From positions 1 to 40,974 of the forward strand of contig CAMVNV010000020.1 of NCBI GenBank assembly GCA_947168935.1: a DNA stretch of 40,974 bases, given 5' to 3'. This document shows positions 24,809 to 33,095 of this stretch, piece by piece. Below the pieces are notes generated by a model. That model was not told where the DNA came from. It made no database searches and saw only the letters and a program-made list of their open reading frames with translations. Position numbers and translations under genes: made by a program. This DNA is from an uncultured Butyrivibrio sp. (GTDB taxonomy: Bacteria > Bacillota > Clostridia > Lachnospirales > Lachnospiraceae). Each line of letters begins with the position of its first letter. The first letter of the stretch is position 1.

Positions 24809-26434
24809 CTATGCCCTAAATTCTATTATTCTGCTGGGTTCACTTTCCCTTCCGTCTTCGAATACCGCTGTAACCTTGACCTGATATACATCTGCTGCCG
24901 GAAGCATAAATGGAAGAACTGCTTCCGACTTCTTTTCACTTGAAGATACGCTCCTTAAGGGAAAAAACTGAAAGTCAACGGATCCCTTGCGGTATACATT
25001 GTAAGACGTTGCACCTTCAACATCATTCCAGATAAGAAGGAAGTTGGCGATCTTATTCTCGATATTAAGCTCCTGAAGAGAGAAGCCTGATGGAACCTCT
25101 TTATTTACAGGTTTTGGAATCGTATGTATAACCTTCTTCTGAGGCTCACTACCGAGATTTATTAGAGGCTTAAGTTTATCGATCTCTTTAAATCCCTCCA
25201 TATCAAGAAGTGCCCGGGCAACCATTCTTGCATAGACAAGTGCGCCATACTCCTGAAGATGAGTATTATCTGATACGCCATCTGCATAAGCTCCGTCAGG
25301 ATATGCGCCCGCTGGACACCACAAGTGAAGGTTCTTGGCTTCCTCGCCTCCAACCTTCTTCATATATTCATTGCTCATAAGGCACAGGTCTACTACAGGT
25401 ACATTCTCGCGCTTTCCCACTTCAAGCATCACATCCCTGTATTCCTTAAAAGACATAGGGAAATCCCCATTATTGTCATCGCAGTTTCTCCTTGAAACAG
25501 GAGTTACAAGAATCGGATAGATCCCGCGGCTTTTACAGGAGTTTATGTACTTCATAAGAAAAAAGTCAAAGTCTTCAGGACACACATACCTGTTTGGGCG
25601 AACCGCTGTAGCGTCATTATGAGCCCACTGGATAAAGCAATAGTCTCCCGGCCTTGCCCTCATAAGAAGCGCATTCCACTTGCCTTCATCTATAAAAGAA
25701 CGTGAACTTCTTGCGCCAATAGACCTATTTTCAATTGCTATACTATTTTTTTCATATACATGACACTGAGGATAGACTTTGTCATCAGACATGCATTCAT
25801 GTAGCTCTTCATCAGGGCAGAAATAGTTTTGAAAAACCTGCCCCCAGCCAGTCTGAGGATAATAAAACTTCTCATAAGTCTGAACTGTTGAGTCAGACGC
25901 AAGAAAGATATAAGGCTTATCTCCAGGAGTCTTATTAGGGCACTCTTTATACTCTATATCTTTAATATACAAACACCTATCCTTGGCATCATCGATGCAT
26001 GTTGCATCATCTGATACAAAGAACTGAAGGGATGTAACTTCATGTATGGAATATACAGTAAATGAAACAGACTTCTCACTATAAGGAAGAACCTCTTCAT
26101 CCCGGATCATGAGAACTTCATCTGCGTAGCAGTTAACACAAAGCGCTTCATCTCCAGGATTACTAAACGTAACAGTCCATTCTCCGTCTTTCAAACCAGT
26201 TTTATAGGAAAATAAGACACTGTTCACATAAGGATAGATGCCAAATCCTGTAACCTCAGTCTCCGTCCACATCCTGGACCTGATCTTATATGAACCGTCA
26301 GCTTGTTTTGATATATATTGATCGGTCTCAGAAGAAGCATTCTCAGCCTGTCTCGGGTAGTAAACACCCCCGCTCCAACCAGGCGCTTCACTCGGATAAG
26401 TTTTAAGACCTATCTTAAAATCTTGTATATTCAT
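24809..26434 (-). CDS. CE12-type SGNH esterase (rhamnogalacturonan acetylesterase-like)
   Basis: The start at 26434 (MNIQDFKIGL) follows GAGGAGCACA; an eight-codon longer frame lacks a ribosome site. 541 residues. Residues 1-165 form a beta-sandwich-like front domain. The SGNH hydrolase follows: Ser182 in LASDSTVQTY (block I), Gly240 (RSIGARSS, block II), Asn273 in QWAHND (block III) and Asp389/His392 in SDNTHLQ (block V). The last 100 residues are Fn3-like (VEGATSYNVYRKG). CE12 enzymes remove acetyl groups from rhamnogalacturonan I so that lyases can cut it. There is no signal peptide, so it acts on imported oligomers. It is the last gene of the pectin cluster, separated from the PL11 gene by a palindromic element. 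Confidence 0.9.
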   Translation of the reverse strand: MNIQDFKIGLKTYPSEAPGWSGGVYYPRQAENASSETDQYISKQADGSYKIRSRMWTETEVTGFGIYPYVNSVLFSYKTGLKDGEWTVTFSNPGDEALCVNCYADEVLMIRDEEVLPYSEKSVSFTVYSIHEVTSLQFFVSDDATCIDDAKDRCLYIKDIEYKECPNKTPGDKPYIFLASDSTVQTYEKFYYPQTGWGQVFQNYFCPDEELHECMSDDKVYPQCHVYEKNSIAIENRSIGARSSRSFIDEGKWNALLMRARPGDYCFIQWAHNDATAVRPNRYVCPEDFDFFLMKYINSCKSRGIYPILVTPVSRRNCDDNNGDFPMSFKEYRDVMLEVGKRENVPVVDLCLMSNEYMKKVGGEEAKNLHLWCPAGAYPDGAYADGVSDNTHLQEYGALVYARMVARALLDMEGFKEIDKLKPLINLGSEPQKKVIHTIPKPVNKEVPSGFSLQELNIENKIANFLLIWNDVEGATSYNVYRKGSVDFQFFPLRSVSSSEKKSEAVLPFMLPAADVYQVKVTAVFEDGRESEPSRIIEFRA

Positions 26435-26540
26435 TGTGCTCCTCGATTTTATCCTCATTATAGTAACAAAAGCTAATTCAGCAATTGCTAAAAGCTCTAA
26501 CTTCTCAATTCGAAAAAAGCATATACAATAGACTTTACGA

Positions 26541-26744
26541 GTGTCTGGATATTATAAATGATTTTCTAATCTATGAATGTGTTATTAAAATCCAGAGTAC
26601 TTTAGATGGATTTTTATATTCTGTTTTGGGGTCCGCATGTCTGAGCGAAGCGAGTTTCGGACCCCTAGAATATAAAAGTTCAGATAAAGTGCCTGGATTT
26701 TTTACACATTCATGATTCGAAAATCATTTATAATATCCAGACAC
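26541..26744. repeat. Long palindromic element, copy 1 (204 bp)
   Basis: The whole element is one imperfect inverted repeat with arms of about 90 bp, from GTGTCTGGAT at the left to ATCCAGACAC at the right. Its centre is an 8-bp stem GGGGTCCG/CGGACCCC enclosing a 22-nt loop that contains GAGCGAAGCGAG. Copy 2 lies at 37238-37443. The element sits 52 bp behind the PL11 stop codon and about 105 bp before the acetylesterase start. A small open frame crossing it on the plus strand is a by-product of the repeat. The flanks 26435-26540 and 26745-26796 hold no gene. Confidence 0.9.
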
Positions 26745-26796
26745 CGGCAAACCCTAAATATGCGTTTTTTCAAAATGCGAAGTTTGCGTCCCTGAT

Positions 26797-29265
26797 CTAC
26801 CTGGGTAGCTGCGGCATCACTTCGTCAAAGCGCATGTCGCTTGCGTAGTAATAACTTGTATAGCCCGGCTGATTGTAGCAGTTATTCTGCCATGCCACTC
26901 CGCATCTATACTGCACATCATGAAGCGGTGTAAAGAGCTTATGCTCTGTTATATCTGTATTTATATAGATCCTAAGAGCGCTGTTATCAGATAGCCTTAG
27001 TACTATTTCATCCCTGAAATCTCCAAACAGATCTGCCACAAGACAAGGATTACCCTTAGTTCCGTTATTAGTTGCCGTACCTTCCGGTATCAGCATCTTG
27101 CCATGAGTTATATCATTTATGATCCCGCTTTTTGAACTTGTCAGGTATTCCTTAGTATCAGTTACCTGAGTTGTAAGGTCCGGAGCAAAGTGAATATTCA
27201 TATTGGTAGATGGAGCCGGCACATCAAGTTTATCTCCCTTAACGTTATAAACATCATTGACCCATACCTGAAGACCTCTTTCTTCAGGGCATATGTCACC
27301 TATCATGCACCTTCCAAGATCAGATTCTGCATATTCTCCAAAATAAGCTTCTCCTGTTTCGGCATCTCTTAGCGCAAAGCCGTAAGGCGCAGCCTTAGCT
27401 CCTTCAAATACGTTGAATATCTCAAGTCCTGGTCTGTCAGGATCAATGTTAGCTACGTGCATGGCATCACCGTGACCAAACTTAGCGTATTGTCCGTTTG
27501 GAAGATAACCGTAACTACTATACAAAACGCTTCCATCATGATCTATGCAGCAGGCGCCGTATATTATCTCCTGATAACCGTCCCCATCTACATCAGCTGT
27601 AGACAAGCTGTGATTGCCCTGTCCTGCGATTATGCCATATACAGGATCTGTTCCTTTTTTCTCATGAGGATTGTCATTAAAAGGATTACTCATAGGAACA
27701 AAGCCAGAGTCTACGCTCCAAACTTCATTGAAATGTCCTTCAAAAAAGTCATAAGCTACGATCGTAGTCCTTGTATAATATCCCCTGCATATGATAAGAT
27801 ACGGCTTTTCGCCGTCGAGGTAAGCTACTCCAGAAAGGAACCTGTCCACGCGGTTGCAGGGCTCTATCCTGTTCATGGCATAGTCGCCCCACATAAGGCC
27901 ATCATCAACTCTTCCAAATTTAAATGGAATAGTTTCAAGCTCTCTGCCATCACCTGCAAACATGGTTAGATACTCAGGGCCATCATATATAAAACCTTCA
28001 AATTCGCGGAGCCTGTTCTTTTCACTTCTTGAAGGCGCGTATTCATCAAGGAAATAGTTTACAAGTTTAGCAGCATCTTCTTTGCTCAAAGGATATGAAT
28101 ACCTTACAGGAATATCAAAACATTCTTCTAAAGTAGGCGGCCAGTGCCCATTTACAACTTCAGGATGTTCATGCCAGTTCATAAAGACATCTATCAAATG
28201 CTCTTCATAGTCCTTTGCCGAGCACACGAAAGTTTCATCATGACATACTTTCCTTTCACCTTCACTACTTTTGATATACTCTTCTGGAAGTGTGATAAAA
28301 GAGCTTCCAGTCTCTTTTCCATCTACGCCGTAAAAGTGCATACAAGTACCAGGCGCAGTCTTTACAGCCATCTCCGCCTTTCCATCACCATCAAAGTCAT
28401 AAACCATAAACTGGGTATAATGGGCGCCTGCTCTGATATTTGGCCCCATATCAAGCCTCCAGAGGAGCCTGCCATCTAGCTTATAACAGTCAAGATATAC
28501 GTTACCTGTATAGCCCTTTTGAGATACATCTTTAGAATTTGATGGCTCCCATTTAACGATATACTCGTATTCGCCATCCCCATCTACATCGCCTATACTA
28601 ATATCATTAGCACTATACTCATAGTATTGGCCTTTAGGAGTAACTCCCCCTTCTGGGATCCTTAAAGGAATATCAAGAAAGTTTCTTCCGCTCTTCCAAA
28701 TAGATACGTGCTCAGCGTTCTTTTCAAGCTCTTTAAGTTCGTCTACACCAGGCTTTTCACCTGTCTTATAGGGAACAACGCTATAAACATCATTATCACT
28801 TCCATCGGTATCAAGATAGTTAGTACTATATGTAATATCAGCAATAACCTCTCCATTTCTGAATAAAGCAAAATCAGTTCCGGAAAGCCCTGTGTCTGTA
28901 AATCCAGATACTTCATCCTTAAAAAGTCTCCATGATACAAAGATGCCTTTTGCCGCCTTAACTGCAACTATCCCCCGGCCAATCTTTTCAAGCTGTTCAT
29001 GTAAAACTGCAGATACAGGCGTCTTTATTACATCACTATCCTCTAAAACCTCTCCATCTTTAAGTGCCTGAACCTTAACATAAAAAGGAATCCTTGGCAT
29101 CTTTTTAAGGATCCCGGAAAGCTTCTTCGTTTCAGGAAGAGCTTTAAAACTCATGGAATCCCTCTCCCTGTCTTTCCACATAAGCCTGTAGGAATCAGCG
29201 CCAGGCACCTCACTCCATGAAAAATGAATATTCTGATTGTCTATATCATCTAGTCTTAATTCCAT
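26797..29265 (-). CDS. PL11 rhamnogalacturonan lyase, intracellular
   Basis: The start at 29265 (MELRLDDIDNQN) follows GAGGGACAT; the longer frame would overlap the upstream gene. 822 residues. Fn3-like front modules (about 1-190) precede an eight-bladed propeller with calcium-binding Asp/Gly repeats: GDVDGDGEYEYIVKWEPSNS, YDFDGDGKAEMAVKTAPGT and ADVDGDGYQEIIYG, plus HYTQFMVYDFDGDG, all typical of PL11 (YesW/YesX type). These enzymes cleave the rhamnose-galacturonate bond of rhamnogalacturonan I by beta-elimination. It lacks a signal peptide and so resembles the exo-acting, cytoplasmic type; endo or exo mode cannot be proven from sequence. It lies 28 bp behind the DUF1961 gene. Confidence 0.93.
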   Translation of the reverse strand: MELRLDDIDNQNIHFSWSEVPGADSYRLMWKDRERDSMSFKALPETKKLSGILKKMPRIPFYVKVQALKDGEVLEDSDVIKTPVSAVLHEQLEKIGRGIVAVKAAKGIFVSWRLFKDEVSGFTDTGLSGTDFALFRNGEVIADITYSTNYLDTDGSDNDVYSVVPYKTGEKPGVDELKELEKNAEHVSIWKSGRNFLDIPLRIPEGGVTPKGQYYEYSANDISIGDVDGDGEYEYIVKWEPSNSKDVSQKGYTGNVYLDCYKLDGRLLWRLDMGPNIRAGAHYTQFMVYDFDGDGKAEMAVKTAPGTCMHFYGVDGKETGSSFITLPEEYIKSSEGERKVCHDETFVCSAKDYEEHLIDVFMNWHEHPEVVNGHWPPTLEECFDIPVRYSYPLSKEDAAKLVNYFLDEYAPSRSEKNRLREFEGFIYDGPEYLTMFAGDGRELETIPFKFGRVDDGLMWGDYAMNRIEPCNRVDRFLSGVAYLDGEKPYLIICRGYYTRTTIVAYDFFEGHFNEVWSVDSGFVPMSNPFNDNPHEKKGTDPVYGIIAGQGNHSLSTADVDGDGYQEIIYGACCIDHDGSVLYSSYGYLPNGQYAKFGHGDAMHVANIDPDRPGLEIFNVFEGAKAAPYGFALRDAETGEAYFGEYAESDLGRCMIGDICPEERGLQVWVNDVYNVKGDKLDVPAPSTNMNIHFAPDLTTQVTDTKEYLTSSKSGIINDITHGKMLIPEGTATNNGTKGNPCLVADLFGDFRDEIVLRLSDNSALRIYINTDITEHKLFTPLHDVQYRCGVAWQNNCYNQPGYTSYYYASDMRFDEVMPQLPR

Positions 29266-29293
29266 ATGTCCCTCTATTATTTTTATATAATTC

Positions 29294-29950
29294 CTACAAT
29301 TCAAATACCTTAAGATTTTTATATTCTCCGATCATTGGCGCAAGCTGCCTGAATCCTATCTTACCGCCACCAAGTAAGGGGCCGTAAGTCTCCCCATCAT
29401 CAACATATTCAAAAACCTTAAGATCGTTAATAGCAAAAGATACTGTATTGTCTTTCTTAACTACAGTTATGTGGTAATAATCCGCAACATCCGCTACATC
29501 AGGAATGGGATCTGCTCCCTGTGCTACCAGATAAAAGCCGTAGCTCTTTCTAAGATTACAGGTGTGGAACTGCCTTTCACCAGGCTCTTTTCTCCTGAAA
29601 TATGAGATGTGAAACGCATTGATATCCCCGTGATGATACTGAGAATATTCACCTGTTCTTGGATTAAGGCTACCATCAAAAAGGTCTTCTCCACCTATTC
29701 CTTTAGCTGCAAGAAATATCATTGCAAGCCCAGGCTCTTTAACGGGCCTAAAGTCCCATTCTATCTGAACATCAGAAGGAAACTCCCTATCGCACCAAAG
29801 AACGTAGTTTGCTTTCTGACCTTTATCAGGAGATAAGATGCTTTCAAGTCTCATACATCCACTGAAAAAAGATATTCCAGCCTTTCCTTCGAGGACAAAA
29901 TCCTTGATATCTTCTTCGCTGGCAAGTTTATTGTCGTATATCAATTCCAT
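29294..29950 (-). CDS. DUF1961 family protein (concanavalin-like fold)
   Basis: 218 residues, no signal peptide. The pattern (LASEEDIKDFVLEGKAGISFFSGCMRLES, VLWCDREFPSDVQIEWDFRP, SQYHHGDINAFHISYFRR, CNLRKSYGFYLVAQGADPIPD, GGKIGFRQLAPM) matches DUF1961 proteins, which adopt a lectin/glycosidase-like beta-sandwich and occur in pectin gene clusters. The conserved His-His and Arg residues suggest a sugar-binding or lyase function, not proven. It starts 3 bp behind the stop of the large lyase gene with GGAAGGCG as ribosome site, so it is translationally coupled. Confidence 0.85.
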   Translation of the reverse strand: MELIYDNKLASEEDIKDFVLEGKAGISFFSGCMRLESILSPDKGQKANYVLWCDREFPSDVQIEWDFRPVKEPGLAMIFLAAKGIGGEDLFDGSLNPRTGEYSQYHHGDINAFHISYFRRKEPGERQFHTCNLRKSYGFYLVAQGADPIPDVADVADYYHITVVKKDNTVSFAINDLKVFEYVDDGETYGPLLGGGKIGFRQLAPMIGEYKNLKVFEL

Positions 29951-29953
29951 ATA

Positions 29954-32893
29954 TTACGCCTTCCTAAATGCATTATTCGCATCTTCCTTTGTAAGTTCAA
30001 CCGCTTCACTAATTGTCTTCGGCAGTTCATCCTTTATAAAATCAAGTGCCATGATCACATTAAGACACCACTGGGATACAAAGTTGGTTGTGATCCACGG
30101 GATCTCAAGAAGGTGCTTTTTATTACCTGCATCAGCTACCTCGACAGTTTTAAAGCCATCTGTATTATTCTCAGCTAACAGACTAGAAAGAAGCGCTTTC
30201 CAGGTTCTTTTAGCACAGGCCCTTCCTTCTTTTTCATAGTCATCTATTCCATTAGTACCAGAATATTTAGAAATAGTAACCACGCCGCCGCGAAGCCTAT
30301 CTGCAGCATAAGCAGATAGCCCTGTAAACATAAATGGGAATGTATATTCTCTTTCTCCAAGAAGGTTTTCGCTTTCCTCAAGCTGTTTTTCTCTTGGAAG
30401 AAGTGCGAATCGGCCAAGTTCTACCAGCATCCTGGTAAACTCAGGATAGTCAAGAAGGTCCGCAACTTCAGTCCAAACGCTTGGAGCACCCATACATACC
30501 TGAAGATGTGTTCCGCCAGTTGTACGCTCGCCAATATAGCGAAGATGACAGCTTTCAGGATCAAACTCAAAGTCAGGACCTGAAGCCAACCTGAGAGGAG
30601 CTTTTTCAAGGTCATAGATTCCAGTCATGATCTTATCCTTATAACTCGAATCATTATTTCTCTCCCACTGCGTCATCCAGTTTGATACAAGAGATGACCA
30701 GTCAGGGCCGCTTCTTGCATGGCTATTAAATACCATGTCAGCTTTATCATAGAAGTCCCCAAGAGGGTCCCTGTTTATAAAGCTCTTTTCATTATCCTTG
30801 AGCTCATCAAAGATATCCTCAAGACGCCTGTCGCCAGTAAGGAAGTAAAAAACTCTGTGATGGTGCGCCATTGCAATTCGGGCTTCCTTACATGGGCATC
30901 CCCAGTGTCTTACATTGTGCCTTGAGCCAAGCCCTTTATATCTGCCAAAGTGATACATATCAACTTCGCTTGCATGTCTTGAAAGGTTCTGCGCCATATC
31001 AAAAGCGTCTCTTCTGCCTGTTCTTAAAAAATAGTTCCAAAGCCAGAGAGTCGGAACAAGCTCAGTATTATCCCAGGCATATCCACCTACATCGTATTTC
31101 CACTGGTGCCTAATCCTATCATAGGTATGCATGAAATCCCCGTAGTTAAAAAGGCCATACCAGTTTCTTTGATCCACTTCCTGTTTGTAAAAAGAAAATG
31201 CCTTATCAAGCTGGTCCTCAAGCCATCCCTCAAGCTCTGTATCTTTCGAAGGAAGTGACCAATAACCAAAGGCTCTAAGATCGTGATAGTCCTTAGGATC
31301 AGCAACATAGACCTGAGGCTTATTGATACTGTCAGTAAAGTCTAAAAGTTCTTCATCAGAAGCTATGATTTCGCTGCTAAAGCTAATAGCACACTCGCTT
31401 GTGCAGGCGATGCCCACAGGATCAGCTCCCTTATAGTCATAGCCTTCATAGCAAACCTGGTTATAGCCCCTGTTTGCATAGTGTCTGAAGTCATAGCTAG
31501 ATACGCTTGGACTATAAAACCAGGCAGTAGCCTTAACAGTATCGCCTGACAGGCCTTTAATCTCTATTTCTCCAGGATTTCTCTGCCAAAAGTCCCTTAT
31601 AGCTATCATTACGCTTCCGTTTTCGCTTCCAAATGAGCATCCACCTGTAGATCTTATCCCATGAAGAGTGTCTATATAGCACACATCTTCATCAGGAAGC
31701 TTTTTCTGGATCTTAAAATGCTGACTTGAATCCTGTATAAGGCTATAAGTATCCCAGTGAGGGCTGTTATCTGTAACAAAAACAATGTCTTTCTTAAGTA
31801 AGATAATCTTTTCGTCATATACGTCTTTATCTGATACATCTTCATTCGATAAATCTTTATTTATTAGACAGTCAGAAAATGTCTCTTCATAAATCAGGTC
31901 GCCACTTAACTGATGTTCATAAAGCGCCTCCGAAATTCTTGGTCTCCATGCCTGAAGCGGCATACAAAGTTCATGAAATACTCCGGCGTCACCTGTATAT
32001 TTTATGTGTCTGTTATATAAAGCCCCTGTCACAGGGCATTCAAATTCTATTCCAATGCCTTTTAAAAAGTCCTTATTTTCATCTCCATCATAGAGAAAAG
32101 TATGCTGAAATTTGATCCTTCCTCCATCACATCCCTCAATGAACATACGAATGATAAATGGAAACTTTGCCTCTTCCTCATCCTTCCCGCAGCAGCATAC
32201 ATGCTTACCTTCGAATTTTACAATTGTCTGAATCGGTCCCTTATCTTCAACAAAAATTCTTTCAATAACACCTGATAGGTTTTTGACCGTATAAGTCAAA
32301 TTTCCTTCTGTTTTTCCTGGTTCTTCTAATTTTAGAACTGGTTTTGCTTTTGCTAAAAGAAGCTTATTTCCTTTAGTTACAGTCTCGAACAGATATTCAG
32401 AGTCCTTATTTACTACAATCTTTAAATCTCCAATCTCTACAATGTAGCATTTATCAGTGTCTGACAATTCGTATACATCACAAAACTGCACAGACCCAGG
32501 AAGACTCAGTCGGTCAATAATACCATTCTGGTCAGAGCTGTCTTTTCCCTCAACAGATCCCGAAGAAAGATCTTCAAAATCCGTTTTTTTGGAAACTCCG
32601 CCTATATCTCCTGTTTCAGATCCCGAAGATTCCAAAAGGTCTTCAGCACATTCAAAGCTAACTTCTATATTTTCTTCAAGGCTCCTACAATCAGCTTCGT
32701 GGGCAGTCCATTTGATACTTCCATCAGGCCAGTAGGCAGTAACCCTTGACTGCATATATACTTCACTTCCGCTTTCATTTATACAGTGGAATACGACCTT
32801 ATCTTTTTGGCCAGAGGGTATCAAGCCCCTGTCCCATATACATCCAAAGCTAGCTATTCCTGTTTCTGTGTTTCTGAGTCTGTGCAGTTTCAT
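29954..32893 (-). CDS. yetA: PL26/YetA-like exo-rhamnogalacturonan lyase
   Basis: The start at 32893 (MKLHRLRNTETG) is preceded by AAAGG; the 18-codon longer frame would begin within a strong hairpin. 979 residues. The domain order is that of PcRGLX/YetA-like proteins: N-terminal RIFT-barrel-like domain (to about 290), a central beta-sandwich, and an (alpha/alpha)n barrel from about 560 (RNWYGLFNYGDFMHTYDRIRH; NVRHWGCPCKEARIAMAHHHR). PL26 members split unsaturated disaccharides from rhamnogalacturonan I ends. No signal peptide. The acidic insert near residues 95-125 (ESSGSETGD...) is odd. It is the first enzyme gene behind the transporter, 202 bp from the binding protein gene. The gene symbol follows the B. 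subtilis homologue; confidence in the family is high, in exact activity moderate. Confidence 0.87.
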   Translation of the reverse strand: MKLHRLRNTETGIASFGCIWDRGLIPSGQKDKVVFHCINESGSEVYMQSRVTAYWPDGSIKWTAHEADCRSLEENIEVSFECAEDLLESSGSETGDIGGVSKKTDFEDLSSGSVEGKDSSDQNGIIDRLSLPGSVQFCDVYELSDTDKCYIVEIGDLKIVVNKDSEYLFETVTKGNKLLLAKAKPVLKLEEPGKTEGNLTYTVKNLSGVIERIFVEDKGPIQTIVKFEGKHVCCCGKDEEEAKFPFIIRMFIEGCDGGRIKFQHTFLYDGDENKDFLKGIGIEFECPVTGALYNRHIKYTGDAGVFHELCMPLQAWRPRISEALYEHQLSGDLIYEETFSDCLINKDLSNEDVSDKDVYDEKIILLKKDIVFVTDNSPHWDTYSLIQDSSQHFKIQKKLPDEDVCYIDTLHGIRSTGGCSFGSENGSVMIAIRDFWQRNPGEIEIKGLSGDTVKATAWFYSPSVSSYDFRHYANRGYNQVCYEGYDYKGADPVGIACTSECAISFSSEIIASDEELLDFTDSINKPQVYVADPKDYHDLRAFGYWSLPSKDTELEGWLEDQLDKAFSFYKQEVDQRNWYGLFNYGDFMHTYDRIRHQWKYDVGGYAWDNTELVPTLWLWNYFLRTGRRDAFDMAQNLSRHASEVDMYHFGRYKGLGSRHNVRHWGCPCKEARIAMAHHHRVFYFLTGDRRLEDIFDELKDNEKSFINRDPLGDFYDKADMVFNSHARSGPDWSSLVSNWMTQWERNNDSSYKDKIMTGIYDLEKAPLRLASGPDFEFDPESCHLRYIGERTTGGTHLQVCMGAPSVWTEVADLLDYPEFTRMLVELGRFALLPREKQLEESENLLGEREYTFPFMFTGLSAYAADRLRGGVVTISKYSGTNGIDDYEKEGRACAKRTWKALLSSLLAENNTDGFKTVEVADAGNKKHLLEIPWITTNFVSQWCLNVIMALDFIKDELPKTISEAVELTKEDANNAFRKA

Positions 32894-32935
32894 AATAACC
32901 TTTCCATCGATGAAATCTTTAATTCCTTCGATATA

Positions 32936-32968
32936 AGGCACCGGCACCCTTTAAGGATACCGATGCCT
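32936..32968 (-). promoter_or_regulatory. Strong 15-bp RNA hairpin between the binding protein and lyase genes
   Basis: On the minus-strand transcript AGGCAUCGGUAUCCU pairs fully with AGGGUGCCGGUGCCU across a UAA loop; four pairs are G-U. On the plus strand these would be C-A mismatches, so the structure belongs to the minus transcript. No U-tract follows, so it is not a terminator; an mRNA processing or stability element is likely. It lies 43 nt before the lyase start codon. Confidence 0.65.
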
Positions 32969-32990
32969 TTGATCTGTTACATTTTTAAAC

Positions 32991-33006
32991 TTTTTTTCGT
33001 TTGCAT
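32991..33006 (-). promoter_or_regulatory. Possible catabolite-response (cre) site
   Basis: ATGCAAACGAAAAAAA on the minus strand matches the cre consensus WTGNAARCGNWWWCAW with one mismatch. It lies between the binding protein gene and the lyase gene. One match in AT-rich DNA may be chance. Confidence 0.3.
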
Positions 33007-33093
33007 ACAAATGCACGGATGCATTTCTATGTACGGGAATTACAGGATGTAATTCGTACATGTCCTGAAATGCATGGATGCATTTCAATGTAC
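33007..33093 (-). repeat. Dispersed hairpin array, copy C (three UCC-loop palindromes), behind the binding protein gene
   Basis: Three palindromes: AAATGCA/TGCATTT (33009-33026), GAATTACA/TGTAATTC (33037-33055) and GAAATGCA/TGCATTTC (33067-33086), joined by GTAC/ACATGT arms. The array begins 2 bp behind the stop codon at 33096. Modules are nearly identical to those at 4137-4204. Confidence 0.8.
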
Positions 33094-33095
33094 TT

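Noticed and set aside
26485-26715. Plus-strand open frame of 76 codons
   Set aside because: It runs through the palindromic element, has no ribosome site, and its reading is explained by the inverted repeat.
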